A stretch of DNA of 64,000 nucleotides. Origin: Glaciecola sp. (GTDB lineage Bacteria > Pseudomonadota > Gammaproteobacteria > Enterobacterales > Alteromonadaceae). The number at the start of each line of letters is the position of its first letter. Position 1 is the stretch's first letter. The notes beneath the pieces were generated by a model. The model worked only from the letters and a program-made list of their open reading frames with translations. It had not been told where the DNA came from and ran no database searches. A program made the position numbers and the translations under genes. This document shows positions 54,037 through 63,926 of the stretch, piece after piece. The DNA lies in NCBI GenBank assembly GCA_029246415.1, contig JAQWNF010000023.1, forward strand, positions 244,572 to 308,571, given 5' to 3'.

Positions 54037-54857
54037 TGTCTGATATTCTTGATATTTCTCGCATCAAAGCTTTACAGCCACAAGTTGAAGCTGTTGCTAA
54101 AGACGCAGGTCTGGCGATCATGGATATCTATCAACGCGATTTTGATGTGTATACCAAACAAGACGAGAGCCCACTGACTGATGCGGACTTAGCTGCTCAC
54201 AATGTCATTGTAGCGGGGTTAGAAGCAATCAGTGACCTGCCTATCCTGTCTGAAGAATCAGCCGATATCGCCTGGTCGGAACGCAGTACTTGGCAGAGCT
54301 ATTGGTTAGTTGATCCACTAGATGGTACCAAAGAATTCATCAAGAAAAACGGTGAATTCACAGTCAACATCGCACTCATACAAGATGGTATGCCAGTCTT
54401 TGGTGTGGTGTATGCTCCTGTATTAGAGACCTTATATTCTGGTATCGTCGGTGATGGAGCGGTGAAAACTGTCGCAGGCATTGCTTCAGTCATGACACCC
54501 GCCTCTCGCGATACAGCAACGACATACCAGGTCGTCGGTAGTCGCTCGCATCAAAGCCCGGAAATACAACAGTTTATCGCTGCACTCGATAAGCCTGCGG
54601 AACTTGTATCTATGGGTAGTTCGTTGAAGCTATGTTTAGTGGCCGAAGGCACTGCCCATTTTTATCCCCGCTTAGGTCCTACATGTGAATGGGATACCGG
54701 TGCAGCCCATGCTGTCGCGTTAGCAGCAGGTGCAACGGTGACTGAGTTATCACTCGAGTCAATCGTCGCATCAGCCCAATCCCCACAGACCCAAACACCG
54801 CTGCGTTATAACCAACGCGAATCGGTCTTGAACCCCTTTTTCTTAGTGAGTTGTTAA
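54036..54857 (+). CDS. cysQ: CysQ, 3'(2'),5'-bisphosphate nucleotidase
   Basis: 273 residues of the inositol monophosphatase superfamily. Metal-binding motifs are ILSEESADI, DPLDGTKEFIKKNGEF and CEWDTGAAHAVA. It removes phosphoadenosine phosphate, the by-product of PAPS use, which otherwise inhibits sulfate assimilation. Its ATG overlaps the cysC stop by one base, so it is part of the cys operon. Confidence 0.95.
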   Translation: MSDILDISRIKALQPQVEAVAKDAGLAIMDIYQRDFDVYTKQDESPLTDADLAAHNVIVAGLEAISDLPILSEESADIAWSERSTWQSYWLVDPLDGTKEFIKKNGEFTVNIALIQDGMPVFGVVYAPVLETLYSGIVGDGAVKTVAGIASVMTPASRDTATTYQVVGSRSHQSPEIQQFIAALDKPAELVSMGSSLKLCLVAEGTAHFYPRLGPTCEWDTGAAHAVALAAGATVTELSLESIVASAQSPQTQTPLRYNQRESVLNPFFLVSC

Positions 54858-54860
54858 GCC

Positions 54861-56276
54861 ATGGAACATAAAAATACGTTACTCGAAAATGATATTCTGG
54901 GTTATTTAGCCCAGCATGAAAACAAAGATATGCTGCGCTTTTTAACGTGCGGCAGTGTTGATGACGGTAAGAGCACCCTAATCGGTCGCTTATTACATGA
55001 TTCAAAAATGATTTACGAAGACCAATTAGCTGCCATTACCAAAGACAGTAAAAAAAGCGGCACGACGGGTGAAAAAGTCGATTTAGCTTTATTGGTAGAC
55101 GGTTTGCAATCTGAACGTGAACAAGGGATCACGATTGATGTGGCCTATCGCTATTTCTCAACGGATAAGCGTAAATTCATTATCGCAGATACGCCCGGAC
55201 ACGAGCAGTATACTCGTAACATGGTAACCGGAGCGTCTACCTGTGACTTAGCTATCATCTTGGTCGATGCGCGTGAAGGCGTTAAAACCCAAACCAAACG
55301 ACACTCATTTTTAGCGTCGTTGTTAGGCATTAAACACGTCATCGTCGCCGTCAACAAAATGGATTTGATGGAGTACTCAGAAGCGGTTTATGCCAACATC
55401 AAAGCCCAATACATCGAGTTTTCGCAACAACTTAACATTGATGATATTCAATTTATTCCACTATCGGCGCTAGAAGGCGACAACGTAGTTAACTTATCAG
55501 AGCAGACGCCTTGGTACACTGGCCCGACACTGATGTCTTTATTAGAAAACATTGAAGTCAAGCGCACCGTTAATCGTTCTGACTTTCGCTTCCCAGTGCA
55601 ATATGTCAACCGCCCTAACCTAAATTTTCGTGGGTTTGCAGGGACTGTTGTCTCCGGAGAAATAAGTAAAGGTGATGCTGTCACTACTTTGCCATCAGGC
55701 AAGACATCTAAGGTTAAGTCTATTGTGACGTTCGAAGGTGAATTAGAGCGTGCTGGGCCACAATCAGCCATTACTATCACCTTAGAAGATGAAATTGATA
55801 TTTCTCGTGGTGACATGATTGTTAAATCGGATAATTTGCCGTTACACGGCTCACAGTTTAGTTCACATTTAGTGTGGATGGATGAAGCTCCGCTGATCCC
55901 AAACAAACAGTACAACTTTAAGTTTGCTGCACAAACCGTTGCGGGTGGTGTCAGTAACATCGATTATTTGATTGATGTTAACACGCTTGAACAAAAAGAC
56001 GCAGTGCATATGCAACTGAATGAAATTGCCAAAGTGGGTATTAAGTTAACTCAATCTGTTGCCTGTGATGCGTATACACGCAATCGTCAAACCGGTGCAT
56101 TTATTGTGATTGACCGTTTAACTAACGCCACAGTAGGCGCGGGTATGATTATCGATTTACAAGCAGAAAGCAGTGCACAACAGCATGCCTACTCAGAGTT
56201 TGAAGTCGAATTTAATACGCTAGTTCGTAAGCATTTCCCACATTGGGGTGCTGCTGATATTACGCAGTTAAAGTAA
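54861..56276 (+). CDS. cysN: CysN, sulfate adenylyltransferase GTPase subunit
   Basis: 471 residues. The GTPase motifs are GSVDDGKST (about 31-39), DTPGHEQYT and NKMD, followed by EF-Tu-like domains 2 and 3. GTP hydrolysis by CysN drives APS formation by CysD. It is a separate CysN without a fused kinase, matched by the separate cysC. It follows cysQ by three bases, and the SLC13 gene begins 17 bases later. Confidence 0.96.
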   Translation: MEHKNTLLENDILGYLAQHENKDMLRFLTCGSVDDGKSTLIGRLLHDSKMIYEDQLAAITKDSKKSGTTGEKVDLALLVDGLQSEREQGITIDVAYRYFSTDKRKFIIADTPGHEQYTRNMVTGASTCDLAIILVDAREGVKTQTKRHSFLASLLGIKHVIVAVNKMDLMEYSEAVYANIKAQYIEFSQQLNIDDIQFIPLSALEGDNVVNLSEQTPWYTGPTLMSLLENIEVKRTVNRSDFRFPVQYVNRPNLNFRGFAGTVVSGEISKGDAVTTLPSGKTSKVKSIVTFEGELERAGPQSAITITLEDEIDISRGDMIVKSDNLPLHGSQFSSHLVWMDEAPLIPNKQYNFKFAAQTVAGGVSNIDYLIDVNTLEQKDAVHMQLNEIAKVGIKLTQSVACDAYTRNRQTGAFIVIDRLTNATVGAGMIIDLQAESSAQQHAYSEFEVEFNTLVRKHFPHWGAADITQLK

Positions 56277-56293
56277 TCGTGTAGCAGTAAACG

Positions 56294-58036
56294 GTGGCAA
56301 ACATTTTGAGTCCAGATGCATTACAATTTGTTGTAATCGGTGTGTTTTTGCTGACAATTGGTGCGCTAATTGTCAGCCATAAACGGCCATCGTTTATCTT
56401 TAGTTTAACCACGTTAGCGTTATTATTATGTGGTGCGGTAGATATTGATACCGTACTAGATAATGCGACGAACCAAGGGCTGATAACCTTATTACTGTTG
56501 TTAATTATCAGTCATGCGATTGATAAAACAGCCTTATTAAAGCGCATTGCCCGTAAACTGATTGTCCAAAACTATACGCAATCGTTTTTGCGTTTGTTTG
56601 GTATTTCTTTTTTTGCTTCAGCGTTATTAAACAACACGGCGATTGTTGCCAGCCTCATCGGCTCAGTCAAACAAAACCAACACCATGCAGCATCCAAATT
56701 ACTGATCCCCCTCTCTTATGCTGCGATATTAGGCGGAACCGTTACCCTCATTGGCACCTCGACCAATTTAATTGTGGATAGCTTTTTGATTGAGCAAGGT
56801 CACCCGGGCTTTGCCTTTTTTGATTTTACCTTGTTTGGTTTAACGGCAGGGTTAATCTGTGGTGGCGTCTTATTTTTACTAAAAGACTGGTTACCAACCA
56901 TTAATCCGGGTCAGCAAACCGATAGCGGGTATTTACTCGAAGCCGAAGTTGCCCCTGATTCAGAGCTAATCGGGAATACGGTTGAACAAAACCACCTGCG
57001 TAATTTGCCTGAGTTGTTTTTGGCGGAAATCGTACGCAATGACCAAATTATATCACCGGTAGCACCTGACGAAGTCATTTATGCCGGTGACAAGCTGCTG
57101 TTTAGTGGTAACGTTCAAAAAGTAGAAGCGCTCTCTCACATTAAAGGCTTATGTTTATTCGCTGAATACAACGGCTTAATGCGTGAAGAGTTGACTGAAG
57201 TTGTGATTTCAAATCGCTCTTCCATCATCGGGAAAACGCTTAAGAAAGTAGGGTTTCGTGCCTTATTTGATGCTGCAGTTGTCGCCATCAAACGCGATGG
57301 TGAAACATTATCCGGTAAACTCGGTGAGATCACACTACAATCCGGTGATTTTTTACTGCTAGCAACCGGTAAAGATTTTCAGCAGCGCAATAACATTACC
57401 AAACATTTTTTTATCGTCTCCGAACAAAAGATTTCTCGCAAACTCTCTAGCAAACAAGACTGGCTAACCATTGGCGGGTTTTTAACGGTTGTCGTGCTTG
57501 CCGCTGCCAATGTCGTTCCATTAATAATCGGATTACTGTTTTTCTTAGCCTTACTGGTGATGCTGGATGTCACCTCGTATGCCGAAGTAAAACGCAATCT
57601 ACCCTTAAACTTATTATTGGTGATTGTGGGGGCGCTGAGTTTATCTTCTGGTTTAGTCAATACTGGCGTGATTGCATTATTGACCGATGAGTTGAGTAGC
57701 ACCTTAGTGCATACCTCGCCGTTAATGGCCTTGGTCGCTATTTATGTTTGCACCTTACTGCTGACGGAATTTGTCACCAACAATGCTGCTGCAGCTTTAA
57801 TGTTTCCATTTGCGTGGGCATTAATAGAAACAATGGGCTTACCTGCCATGCCGTATGCCCTAGCGGTTGCATTTGCCGCCAGCGCAAGCTTCATTAGCCC
57901 TTACGGCTACCAAACGAATTTACTGGTGCATAACGCGGGTGATTATCAATATAAGCACTTTGTGAAGATGGGACTGCCTATCTCCATGGTGTATTCCAGC
58001 ATAGTGATAGGCATGTTGAATTGGTATTATCTGTAG
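56294..58036 (+). CDS. SLC13-family transporter with two TrkA-C domains, likely sulfate
   Basis: 580 residues. About ten transmembrane helices are interrupted by two cytosolic TrkA-C (RCK_C) domains at about 210-375. The SNT-type signatures TLIGTSTNLIVDSFL and FVTNNAAAALMFPFAW are present in the two halves. Its place at the end of the cys operon suggests sulfate uptake, but the substrate is not shown. The start is GTG at 56294, with no clear Shine-Dalgarno, so an exact start is uncertain. Confidence 0.85.
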   Translation: MANILSPDALQFVVIGVFLLTIGALIVSHKRPSFIFSLTTLALLLCGAVDIDTVLDNATNQGLITLLLLLIISHAIDKTALLKRIARKLIVQNYTQSFLRLFGISFFASALLNNTAIVASLIGSVKQNQHHAASKLLIPLSYAAILGGTVTLIGTSTNLIVDSFLIEQGHPGFAFFDFTLFGLTAGLICGGVLFLLKDWLPTINPGQQTDSGYLLEAEVAPDSELIGNTVEQNHLRNLPELFLAEIVRNDQIISPVAPDEVIYAGDKLLFSGNVQKVEALSHIKGLCLFAEYNGLMREELTEVVISNRSSIIGKTLKKVGFRALFDAAVVAIKRDGETLSGKLGEITLQSGDFLLLATGKDFQQRNNITKHFFIVSEQKISRKLSSKQDWLTIGGFLTVVVLAAANVVPLIIGLLFFLALLVMLDVTSYAEVKRNLPLNLLLVIVGALSLSSGLVNTGVIALLTDELSSTLVHTSPLMALVAIYVCTLLLTEFVTNNAAAALMFPFAWALIETMGLPAMPYALAVAFAASASFISPYGYQTNLLVHNAGDYQYKHFVKMGLPISMVYSSIVIGMLNWYYL

Positions 58037-58058
58037 CCTTTTGCTTTGAAGGCTACAG
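58031..58058. repeat. 10-bp hairpin between the SLC13 gene and natB
   Basis: CTGTAGCCTT (58031-58040) and AAGGCTACAG (58049-58058) pair perfectly around an eight-base loop, spanning the stop codon of the plus-strand gene. The T-run is missing on both strands, so termination is possible but unproven. Confidence 0.5.
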
Positions 58059-58080
58059 CGTATAACGTTGACTACTACAC

Positions 58081-59286
58081 TTACCTAAAGAGCACTTTCT
58101 CACGGTTAAACCAATAAATACAAAATGTTAGCAGCATTCCCGCAATCGCAGTAGTGGATAAGAATATCGGAATTAATGCCATATAATCCATGGTGCCTTT
58201 AATCAATTCTTTGATCGCTAATGCAACATTCATCAATGGCACCCAAGCATATACCCCTTCGAGCTTAATTCCGGGTAACATCGCTAAGATAATCGGAATA
58301 ATCACAATGAACACTAATGGCGTCATATACCCTTGCGCTTCTTTGAAACTTTTAGCATAAATCGACATGCTCAGTAATACCGCCGAGAAAATTGCAACAA
58401 CGGGGATCAGCATGGCAAACATCAGTACAAAATCCAACGCACTAATCGCGCCCATAAATTCAGTAATCAACTCAATTGCCATACCTTGTGAGAGCAACAC
58501 TCCCCACACAAATAAGCTACCAACGGTCACCATTGCCGATACGACCCCAGCAAAAGCAATCGTAAAAAACTTACCCAGCACTAACTGATTACGTGGAATA
58601 GGCGAAATCAAAAGGGTCTCTAACGTGCCCCGCTCCTTTTCTCCAGCACCAATATCAGTCGCTGGCAACATAGCGCCTTGCAGGCATAAAATGAAAATCA
58701 TATATGGTATTAAACCGCCAATTTTTTCGCCTAAATCTTCGCGTTTATCTGCGGTAGAAACTTTATCAATAACGATAGGTTCGAGTAGTCCTTGTTGGAT
58801 CTCTTCAGCAATACCAAGTGCGATAAAGGCTTTATCGCGATTAGACTCAGCTAAATTATCCACAATCTTGTTTAAGCGGCGCTGCACCATGTTCAAACCA
58901 GCGTCATTGAGATATAACGTTAGTTTGTTTTGGCCCACTTTCAAAATATCATCGCTAAACGTATTTGGGATGACTAAAACAAAATCGACTTTTTCGGATT
59001 TAACTAAATTGGTGATGCCCGAAACATTGTCAGATTGAAGTTTCGTGGAATACATCTCTAACCCATCTGTCTCGGCGATTTTAGCACTTAATGTTGGGGC
59101 ATATTCACTGCCAATAATGGCATAAGTGAGGGTTCTCGTTTGTGCTTTTTCAATCGCTTTACCTGAAAAATACGCTACTCCACCAAAAATTAATGGGAAC
59201 AATAATAACGGTAACGCCACCATAAAAAATAAGGTTTTACGGTCGCGTAATAATTCTTTTATTTCTTTTTGAAACACTAACCACAT
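58081..59286 (-). CDS. natB: NatB-type ABC-2 permease
   Basis: 401 residues with a helix at about 20-40, a large extracytoplasmic loop, and a cluster of five helices from about 190 onward. The ABC-2/NatB signature GAGEKERGTLETLLISP is present. With NatA it is likely to export sodium ions or another small solute. It follows natA by six bases. Substrate assignment is by family only. Confidence 0.82.
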   Translation of the reverse strand: MWLVFQKEIKELLRDRKTLFFMVALPLLLFPLIFGGVAYFSGKAIEKAQTRTLTYAIIGSEYAPTLSAKIAETDGLEMYSTKLQSDNVSGITNLVKSEKVDFVLVIPNTFSDDILKVGQNKLTLYLNDAGLNMVQRRLNKIVDNLAESNRDKAFIALGIAEEIQQGLLEPIVIDKVSTADKREDLGEKIGGLIPYMIFILCLQGAMLPATDIGAGEKERGTLETLLISPIPRNQLVLGKFFTIAFAGVVSAMVTVGSLFVWGVLLSQGMAIELITEFMGAISALDFVLMFAMLIPVVAIFSAVLLSMSIYAKSFKEAQGYMTPLVFIVIIPIILAMLPGIKLEGVYAWVPLMNVALAIKELIKGTMDYMALIPIFLSTTAIAGMLLTFCIYWFNREKVLFR

Positions 59287-59292
59287 AGGTCA

Positions 59293-60069
59293 TTATCCTT
59301 TTTCAATACTGGTCATAAATGAATTGTGCAATGAGCCATCAGCTAATGCTTTAAATGAGTGAAGATCACCATTATACTTGGTCTTGCCTTCATCAATCAC
59401 TGTCACGGTGTCACATAGTTCGCTAACTTCATCAAGATGATGAGTGGAGAAAATGACGGGTATTTGCTGGGCTTTAAGCGTTCGAATAAATTCGAGTACA
59501 GTTTGAGTTGCCATGATATCTAACCCCGTGGTTGGCTCATCGAGCACCACTACTTTAGGCGAATGCACCACAGCACGGGCTATGGATACTCGCTGTTTCA
59601 TGCCTGTTGAATAGTTTTCACAACGGCGATCTAAAAACGAAGCTAAATCGAGTAGCTGGGCTAGTTCTTCAATTTTATGATTGATAGCGGATTTTGACAT
59701 GCCATGTAATTTGCCGAAATATTCAATATTTTCGCGTCCTGACAAACGCCCATATAACCCTGTAGAACCTGATAAAAATCCAATTTTTTGACGAGCAATA
59801 ACCGGATTGGCTAATACATCGACACCATCGATTAAAATCGAACCTGCATCGGGTTTCAGTGCGCTTGATAACATTCTCAATGTCGTTGTTTTACCCGCAC
59901 CGTTAGGTCCTAATAATCCTAGAACTTGGCCAGTATCACAAATAAAATTGACGTTTTGCACTGAATTAAAAAAACGCCCTTTTAATCTGGGGTCTTTTTT
60001 CTCTTGTTCGGAGAGTTTTTTGGGATTCTCAACCTTGAATTTCTTGGCTAATTGCTTGATTTCAATCAT
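59293..60069 (-). CDS. natA: NatA-type ABC ATPase
   Basis: 258 residues. Walker [10 protein letters not shown] (about 54-62), signature [14 protein letters not shown] and Walker [13 protein letters not shown] are all present. A 30-residue lysine-rich insertion precedes the P-loop ([19 protein letters not shown] in part), which is found in NatA proteins. It drives the NatB permease. The divergent Yip1 gene lies 239 bases upstream. Confidence 0.85.
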   Translation of the reverse strand: MIEIKQLAKKFKVENPKKLSEQEKKDPRLKGRFFNSVQNVNFICDTGQVLGLLGPNGAGKTTTLRMLSSALKPDAGSILIDGVDVLANPVIARQKIGFLSGSTGLYGRLSGRENIEYFGKLHGMSKSAINHKIEELAQLLDLASFLDRRCENYSTGMKQRVSIARAVVHSPKVVVLDEPTTGLDIMATQTVLEFIRTLKAQQIPVIFSTHHLDEVSELCDTVTVIDEGKTKYNGDLHSFKALADGSLHNSFMTSIEKG

Positions 60070-60308
60070 GCATGACTTCCTTGATAATTATTTCATTGAA
60101 TTTTAAGCATTATTTGTAACACCCATAATAGCCAAATATGACCAATATGCACCTATTTTCATGCGTTTTAATTGTTAAAAAGTATGTAATACCTGTACGA
60201 AAGATCAGATTTGACACATTTATTCACAATTTGTTTGTGCAACAGACATATTTATCAAATACTATTAGCTAGTGCATTAGGAATTAAAATAACGATATAG
60301 GAAAACAC

Positions 60309-61028
60309 ATGAGTACAGTGACGAATCCATTACAAGCATGTAATGACGTATTTTTTCGACCAGGTAGTGTATTTGAAGCACTGAAACAATATAACAATTG
60401 GTCTTGGCTACCATTTGTTATTGTGGTTGTAATGGCGGTATTACCCAACTATTTATATTTTACGACAGTAGACCCAGTTTGGTATGTCGAACATTTATTG
60501 GCTAACTCACCAGATTTTGCTGATTTAAGCCCAGCAGAATTAGATGGCATGCGTGACCTTATCCCCGTTGAGTCAATGGGCACTTGGGGGGCATTAGGCG
60601 GCTTGGTTGGATTAGTCATTATTAACGCCATTATTGCGGTTTATTTCAATCTTGTAACTAAAGCCGATGAAGAAAACCTCAATGGTTTCACAGATTGGTA
60701 CGGCGCAACTTGGTGGATTGGAATGCCAGTGATTATTGGCTCTCTAATTTCAATTGTCATGATTTTGCTAAGTAATGACGGCACGAATCAAATGCCACTG
60801 AGCATCGTTTCATCAACCTCTTTGGCGCATATATTTGGATTAGATATATCATCAACTTGGTTTGGTTTAACTAATGCGTTTAGATTAGAGTCACTTTTAT
60901 CTATCTATATTGGTGCGGCAGCAATAGGCTCATGGACTAATTTCACCTGGAATAAGAGCTTGTTGTTATCAGCTTTACCGACAATCATTATTTACAGTAT
61001 TTGGACTGTAGTGGTTTTAATCGGTTAA
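60309..61028 (+). CDS. Yip1-family membrane protein
   Basis: 239 residues with about five transmembrane helices in the Yip1 domain. It has AGGAAA before the ATG and is followed by its own terminator. A TTGACA sequence lies upstream at about 60212, but no matching -10 is clear. Bacterial Yip1 proteins are of unknown function. The adjacent genes give no clear clue. Confidence 0.82.
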   Translation: MSTVTNPLQACNDVFFRPGSVFEALKQYNNWSWLPFVIVVVMAVLPNYLYFTTVDPVWYVEHLLANSPDFADLSPAELDGMRDLIPVESMGTWGALGGLVGLVIINAIIAVYFNLVTKADEENLNGFTDWYGATWWIGMPVIIGSLISIVMILLSNDGTNQMPLSIVSSTSLAHIFGLDISSTWFGLTNAFRLESLLSIYIGAAAIGSWTNFTWNKSLLLSALPTIIIYSIWTVVVLIG

Positions 61029-61047
61029 TTTAGGAAGTTTATCATAT

Positions 61048-61085
61048 GGCTCAGCCAGCTTCGTTGCGCTGAGCCTTTTCCTTTT
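61048..61085 (+). terminator. Terminator after the Yip1 gene
   Basis: GGCTCAG (61048-61054) and CTGAGCC (61069-61075) pair, followed by TTTTCCTTTT. It lies between the convergent Yip1 and DUF3025 genes. Confidence 0.78.
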
Positions 61086-61105
61086 ACGCTATCTTTTAAG
61101 TCTAT

Positions 61106-61903
61106 TTATCTTTTAGGCCTTTGTTTTTTCGGTCTAAAATACTCAGTATTCGCATAAAAATTCGCGTCTTGCTCTTGCCACCAGCCTGGAATGCCCAAAA
61201 AAGGTATCGGTGGTAATTTGTTCGCAAAGTATGCTTCATCAATACGCCTAGCTAACAACGCATCGAGTAATGCGACCTGTAAGCTTGGCCGTTGTACAAA
61301 AAAGCCATCCGGTACTTCAACCTCAACCCACTTTCCAGTTAAGCCAATGTGTGGATTAAGCAGCATTTCCAAATTAGCGTGTCCAAATACAAATGCCTGT
61401 ACTCGATTGCCCCATTGCTGTTGATTATCTACTAATGCTGCTTGCCACTGATGCTGTAATAACTGCTGTGGCACTGGACAACTTGGAGTATGAGCGATAA
61501 TAATTCCACATTCATCAAAATGCGTAATGTGATCCCGCACCTTACCTCTAGGGAGGGCGCCATGTCTTGCTATGTATGCAATATGTAATTGATTTAAACG
61601 TTGCTTGGTACTCGGAAATTGATGCCAAATAGCGGCATTAAATGCGTCATGCCAATTGCGGCGCGTAGGAATCGATTGGGTTTGATGAATAAACCCTTCA
61701 TAACCTAATTTATCCAACAGCATTCCAGCATCACTATCCGGTGCAGGATCGCAAATATAACGAAATGGCCCAGGGGCTAACTCATTTAACTCGTCAGCAC
61801 TTGGCCATGACGATAATTCGTTGAACGGCACAACACCAAATAACGAAGTGAATACTGGATGATGACGCTGTGAATACAGTTGTGATAATGAATCTAAAGG
61901 CAT
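61106..61903 (-). CDS. DUF3025 protein
   Basis: 265 residues. The N-terminal part contains the DUF3025 patterns GYEGFIHQTQSIPTRRNWHDAFNAAIWHQFPSTK (in sections) and a conserved DECGIIIA and VFGHANLEMLLNPHIGLTGK. No enzyme motif is recognised, and the function of the family is unknown. The gene is divergent from the M28 peptidase gene, 74 bases away, and converges on Yip1. Confidence 0.82.
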   Translation of the reverse strand: MPLDSLSQLYSQRHHPVFTSLFGVVPFNELSSWPSADELNELAPGPFRYICDPAPDSDAGMLLDKLGYEGFIHQTQSIPTRRNWHDAFNAAIWHQFPSTKQRLNQLHIAYIARHGALPRGKVRDHITHFDECGIIIAHTPSCPVPQQLLQHQWQAALVDNQQQWGNRVQAFVFGHANLEMLLNPHIGLTGKWVEVEVPDGFFVQRPSLQVALLDALLARRIDEAYFANKLPPIPFLGIPGWWQEQDANFYANTEYFRPKKQRPKR

Positions 61904-61977
61904 AATTACGGGGTCGTTGCATCTATTTTTGGTTTGCTTATACTAGATCGGTATTTTACAACAATAAGAGTCATAAC

Positions 61978-63651
61978 ATGAATAAAAAATATTGGGCTGG
62001 AAGCCTAGCAGCTTGCGCTGCATTGACCCTACTCGGCTGCGTACAAACAACACAGCAGACAGTGCCCACCGCTGCGCCCCAAAACACTGTGGCATCGGCT
62101 GATAATTTTGCCGAAATATATGCCAGCCTAAGTGGCGATGTGATTAAACAGCATGCAAAAGTACTCGCGTCAGATGAATTCGAAGGCCGTTTACCAACTA
62201 CTATTGGTGAGCAAAAGACCTTAGATTACATCATTAACAATTTTAAACAGTTTTGTGTTGAACCAGGCAATGGCGACAGTTACTTACAAGAAGTAGCTTT
62301 GATGCAAATCACTGCTGCAGCAGATGCACAGTTACAAATTGCAGAGCATACCTTTGACTACAAAACCGACATGGTTGTGAGTTCAAAGCGCGAACAAGCG
62401 CAAATTGATCTCACCGATTCTGAACTTGTGTTTGTCGGGTACGGCGTAAACGCTCCAGAATACGATTGGAATGACTATGCTGGTTTGGATGTAACTGGCA
62501 AAACAGTAGTCATATTGGTCAACGATCCGGGTTTTGAAAATCCAGATAGTGGTAAATTTCAAGGTTCTACCATGACTTATTATGGACGTTGGAGTTATAA
62601 ATATGAAGAAGCGAGTCGTCAAGGGGCAGCTGCTGCATTAATCGTACATGAAACTGAACCGGCATCCTACGGCTGGTCAGTTGTAGCTAATAGCTGGTCA
62701 GGGCCACAATATGGCTTAGTATCAGACGACAAAGGCGCCTCCCGCGTCGCCGTAGAAGGTTGGCTCACATTAGAAGCGGCGCAAAAAGTATTTGCCTCTG
62801 CCGGTAAAGATTTTTCTGCGGAAAAAGCTAAAGCATTACAAGGTCCGTATCATTCGGCAATGGGCGTAACCGCTACGACTACTGTCAAAAACGACTTTGA
62901 AAAATCCAAAAGTTATAATGTATTGGGAACAGTCAAAGGATCTGAATTACCCGATGAACATGTCATTTTCACGGCTCACTGGGATCATCTAGGCAAAGAC
63001 GATACGCTCGAAGGCGATCAAATATATAATGGTTTTCATGATAACGCGACAGGTACAGCTGCAGCACTAGAAATGGCTAGAGCCTTTGCACAGTCTACGC
63101 CTGCGCCCAAACGTTCGGTTAGCTTTTTGATTGTAACCGCTGAAGAACAAGGCTTACTTGGCTCTAAATACTACGCAAACAACCCTATTATCCCTCTTAA
63201 CAAAACCGTTGCTAACATCAATATGGATGCGCTCAATGTGTTAGGTAAAACCAAAGATATCGCTGTCGTTGGTATGGGAAAATCGGACTTAGAAATTAAT
63301 CTAAAAATAGCAGCCGACAAACAAGGGCGAGTATTAGCGCAAGAAGGCAGTCCTGAAGCAGGTTATTATTATCGTTCAGATCACTTTAGTTTTGCCAAGC
63401 AAGGTGTACCAGCATTATATGCTGACGGCGGGAATATTCCTTTTGACGAAGCAACGGCTGCCTATCGCAAAAGAATAAACGTTATTGTCCGCGGCTGTTA
63501 TCACCAAGTCTGTGATCAATATCGTGACAGCTTTGATTTTTCAGGGATTGAGCAAGACACACGATTGTTGTTTGATGTCGGGTATCAAGTAGCAAATGGT
63601 GACAAGTGGCCACAATGGTCTGCTACTAGTGAGTTCCAACGCCAGCCTTAA
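61978..63651 (+). CDS. M28 lipoprotein aminopeptidase
   Basis: 557 residues. A lipoprotein signal ends LLGC (C21). A PA domain (about 130-270) is inserted before the M28 peptidase core. All zinc ligands appear in order: H in TAHWDHLG, D in GFHDNATG, EE in TAEEQGLLGS, D in NINMDALN, and H in YRSDHFSF. It is likely an envelope aminopeptidase that scavenges peptides. It has no strong Shine-Dalgarno before the ATG. A terminator follows. Confidence 0.92.
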   Translation: MNKKYWAGSLAACAALTLLGCVQTTQQTVPTAAPQNTVASADNFAEIYASLSGDVIKQHAKVLASDEFEGRLPTTIGEQKTLDYIINNFKQFCVEPGNGDSYLQEVALMQITAAADAQLQIAEHTFDYKTDMVVSSKREQAQIDLTDSELVFVGYGVNAPEYDWNDYAGLDVTGKTVVILVNDPGFENPDSGKFQGSTMTYYGRWSYKYEEASRQGAAAALIVHETEPASYGWSVVANSWSGPQYGLVSDDKGASRVAVEGWLTLEAAQKVFASAGKDFSAEKAKALQGPYHSAMGVTATTTVKNDFEKSKSYNVLGTVKGSELPDEHVIFTAHWDHLGKDDTLEGDQIYNGFHDNATGTAAALEMARAFAQSTPAPKRSVSFLIVTAEEQGLLGSKYYANNPIIPLNKTVANINMDALNVLGKTKDIAVVGMGKSDLEINLKIAADKQGRVLAQEGSPEAGYYYRSDHFSFAKQGVPALYADGGNIPFDEATAAYRKRINVIVRGCYHQVCDQYRDSFDFSGIEQDTRLLFDVGYQVANGDKWPQWSATSEFQRQP

Positions 63652-63700
63652 TATGCTGTTTTTATAGCCAAAAATAGTTATTTGGCGAACATGATTAATA

Positions 63701-63737
63701 AAAAGCATCGGTAAAGAAGATTTTCCGGTGCTTTTTT
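63701..63737 (+). terminator. Terminator after the M28 gene
   Basis: AGCATCGG and CCGGTGCT pair with one G-T pair, flanked by A and T runs on both sides. It ends the M28 transcript and separates it from asnB. Confidence 0.82.
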
Positions 63738-63926
63738 ATATCTTAGCGTTATTTATGCTTGCAATTTTCATGTAAAATGGCACAGTTAGACCCGTAGCGA
63801 ATTAAAAAATAAAACCAACACATTTCGCACACTTAAATGCACCTCCCTCTCTCTTTTTATTTAAATTCAGAGAAACGACAGACAGTGTAAGCCATTTAAA
63901 ACTAGTCAACAGAGAGAACCAATTAT

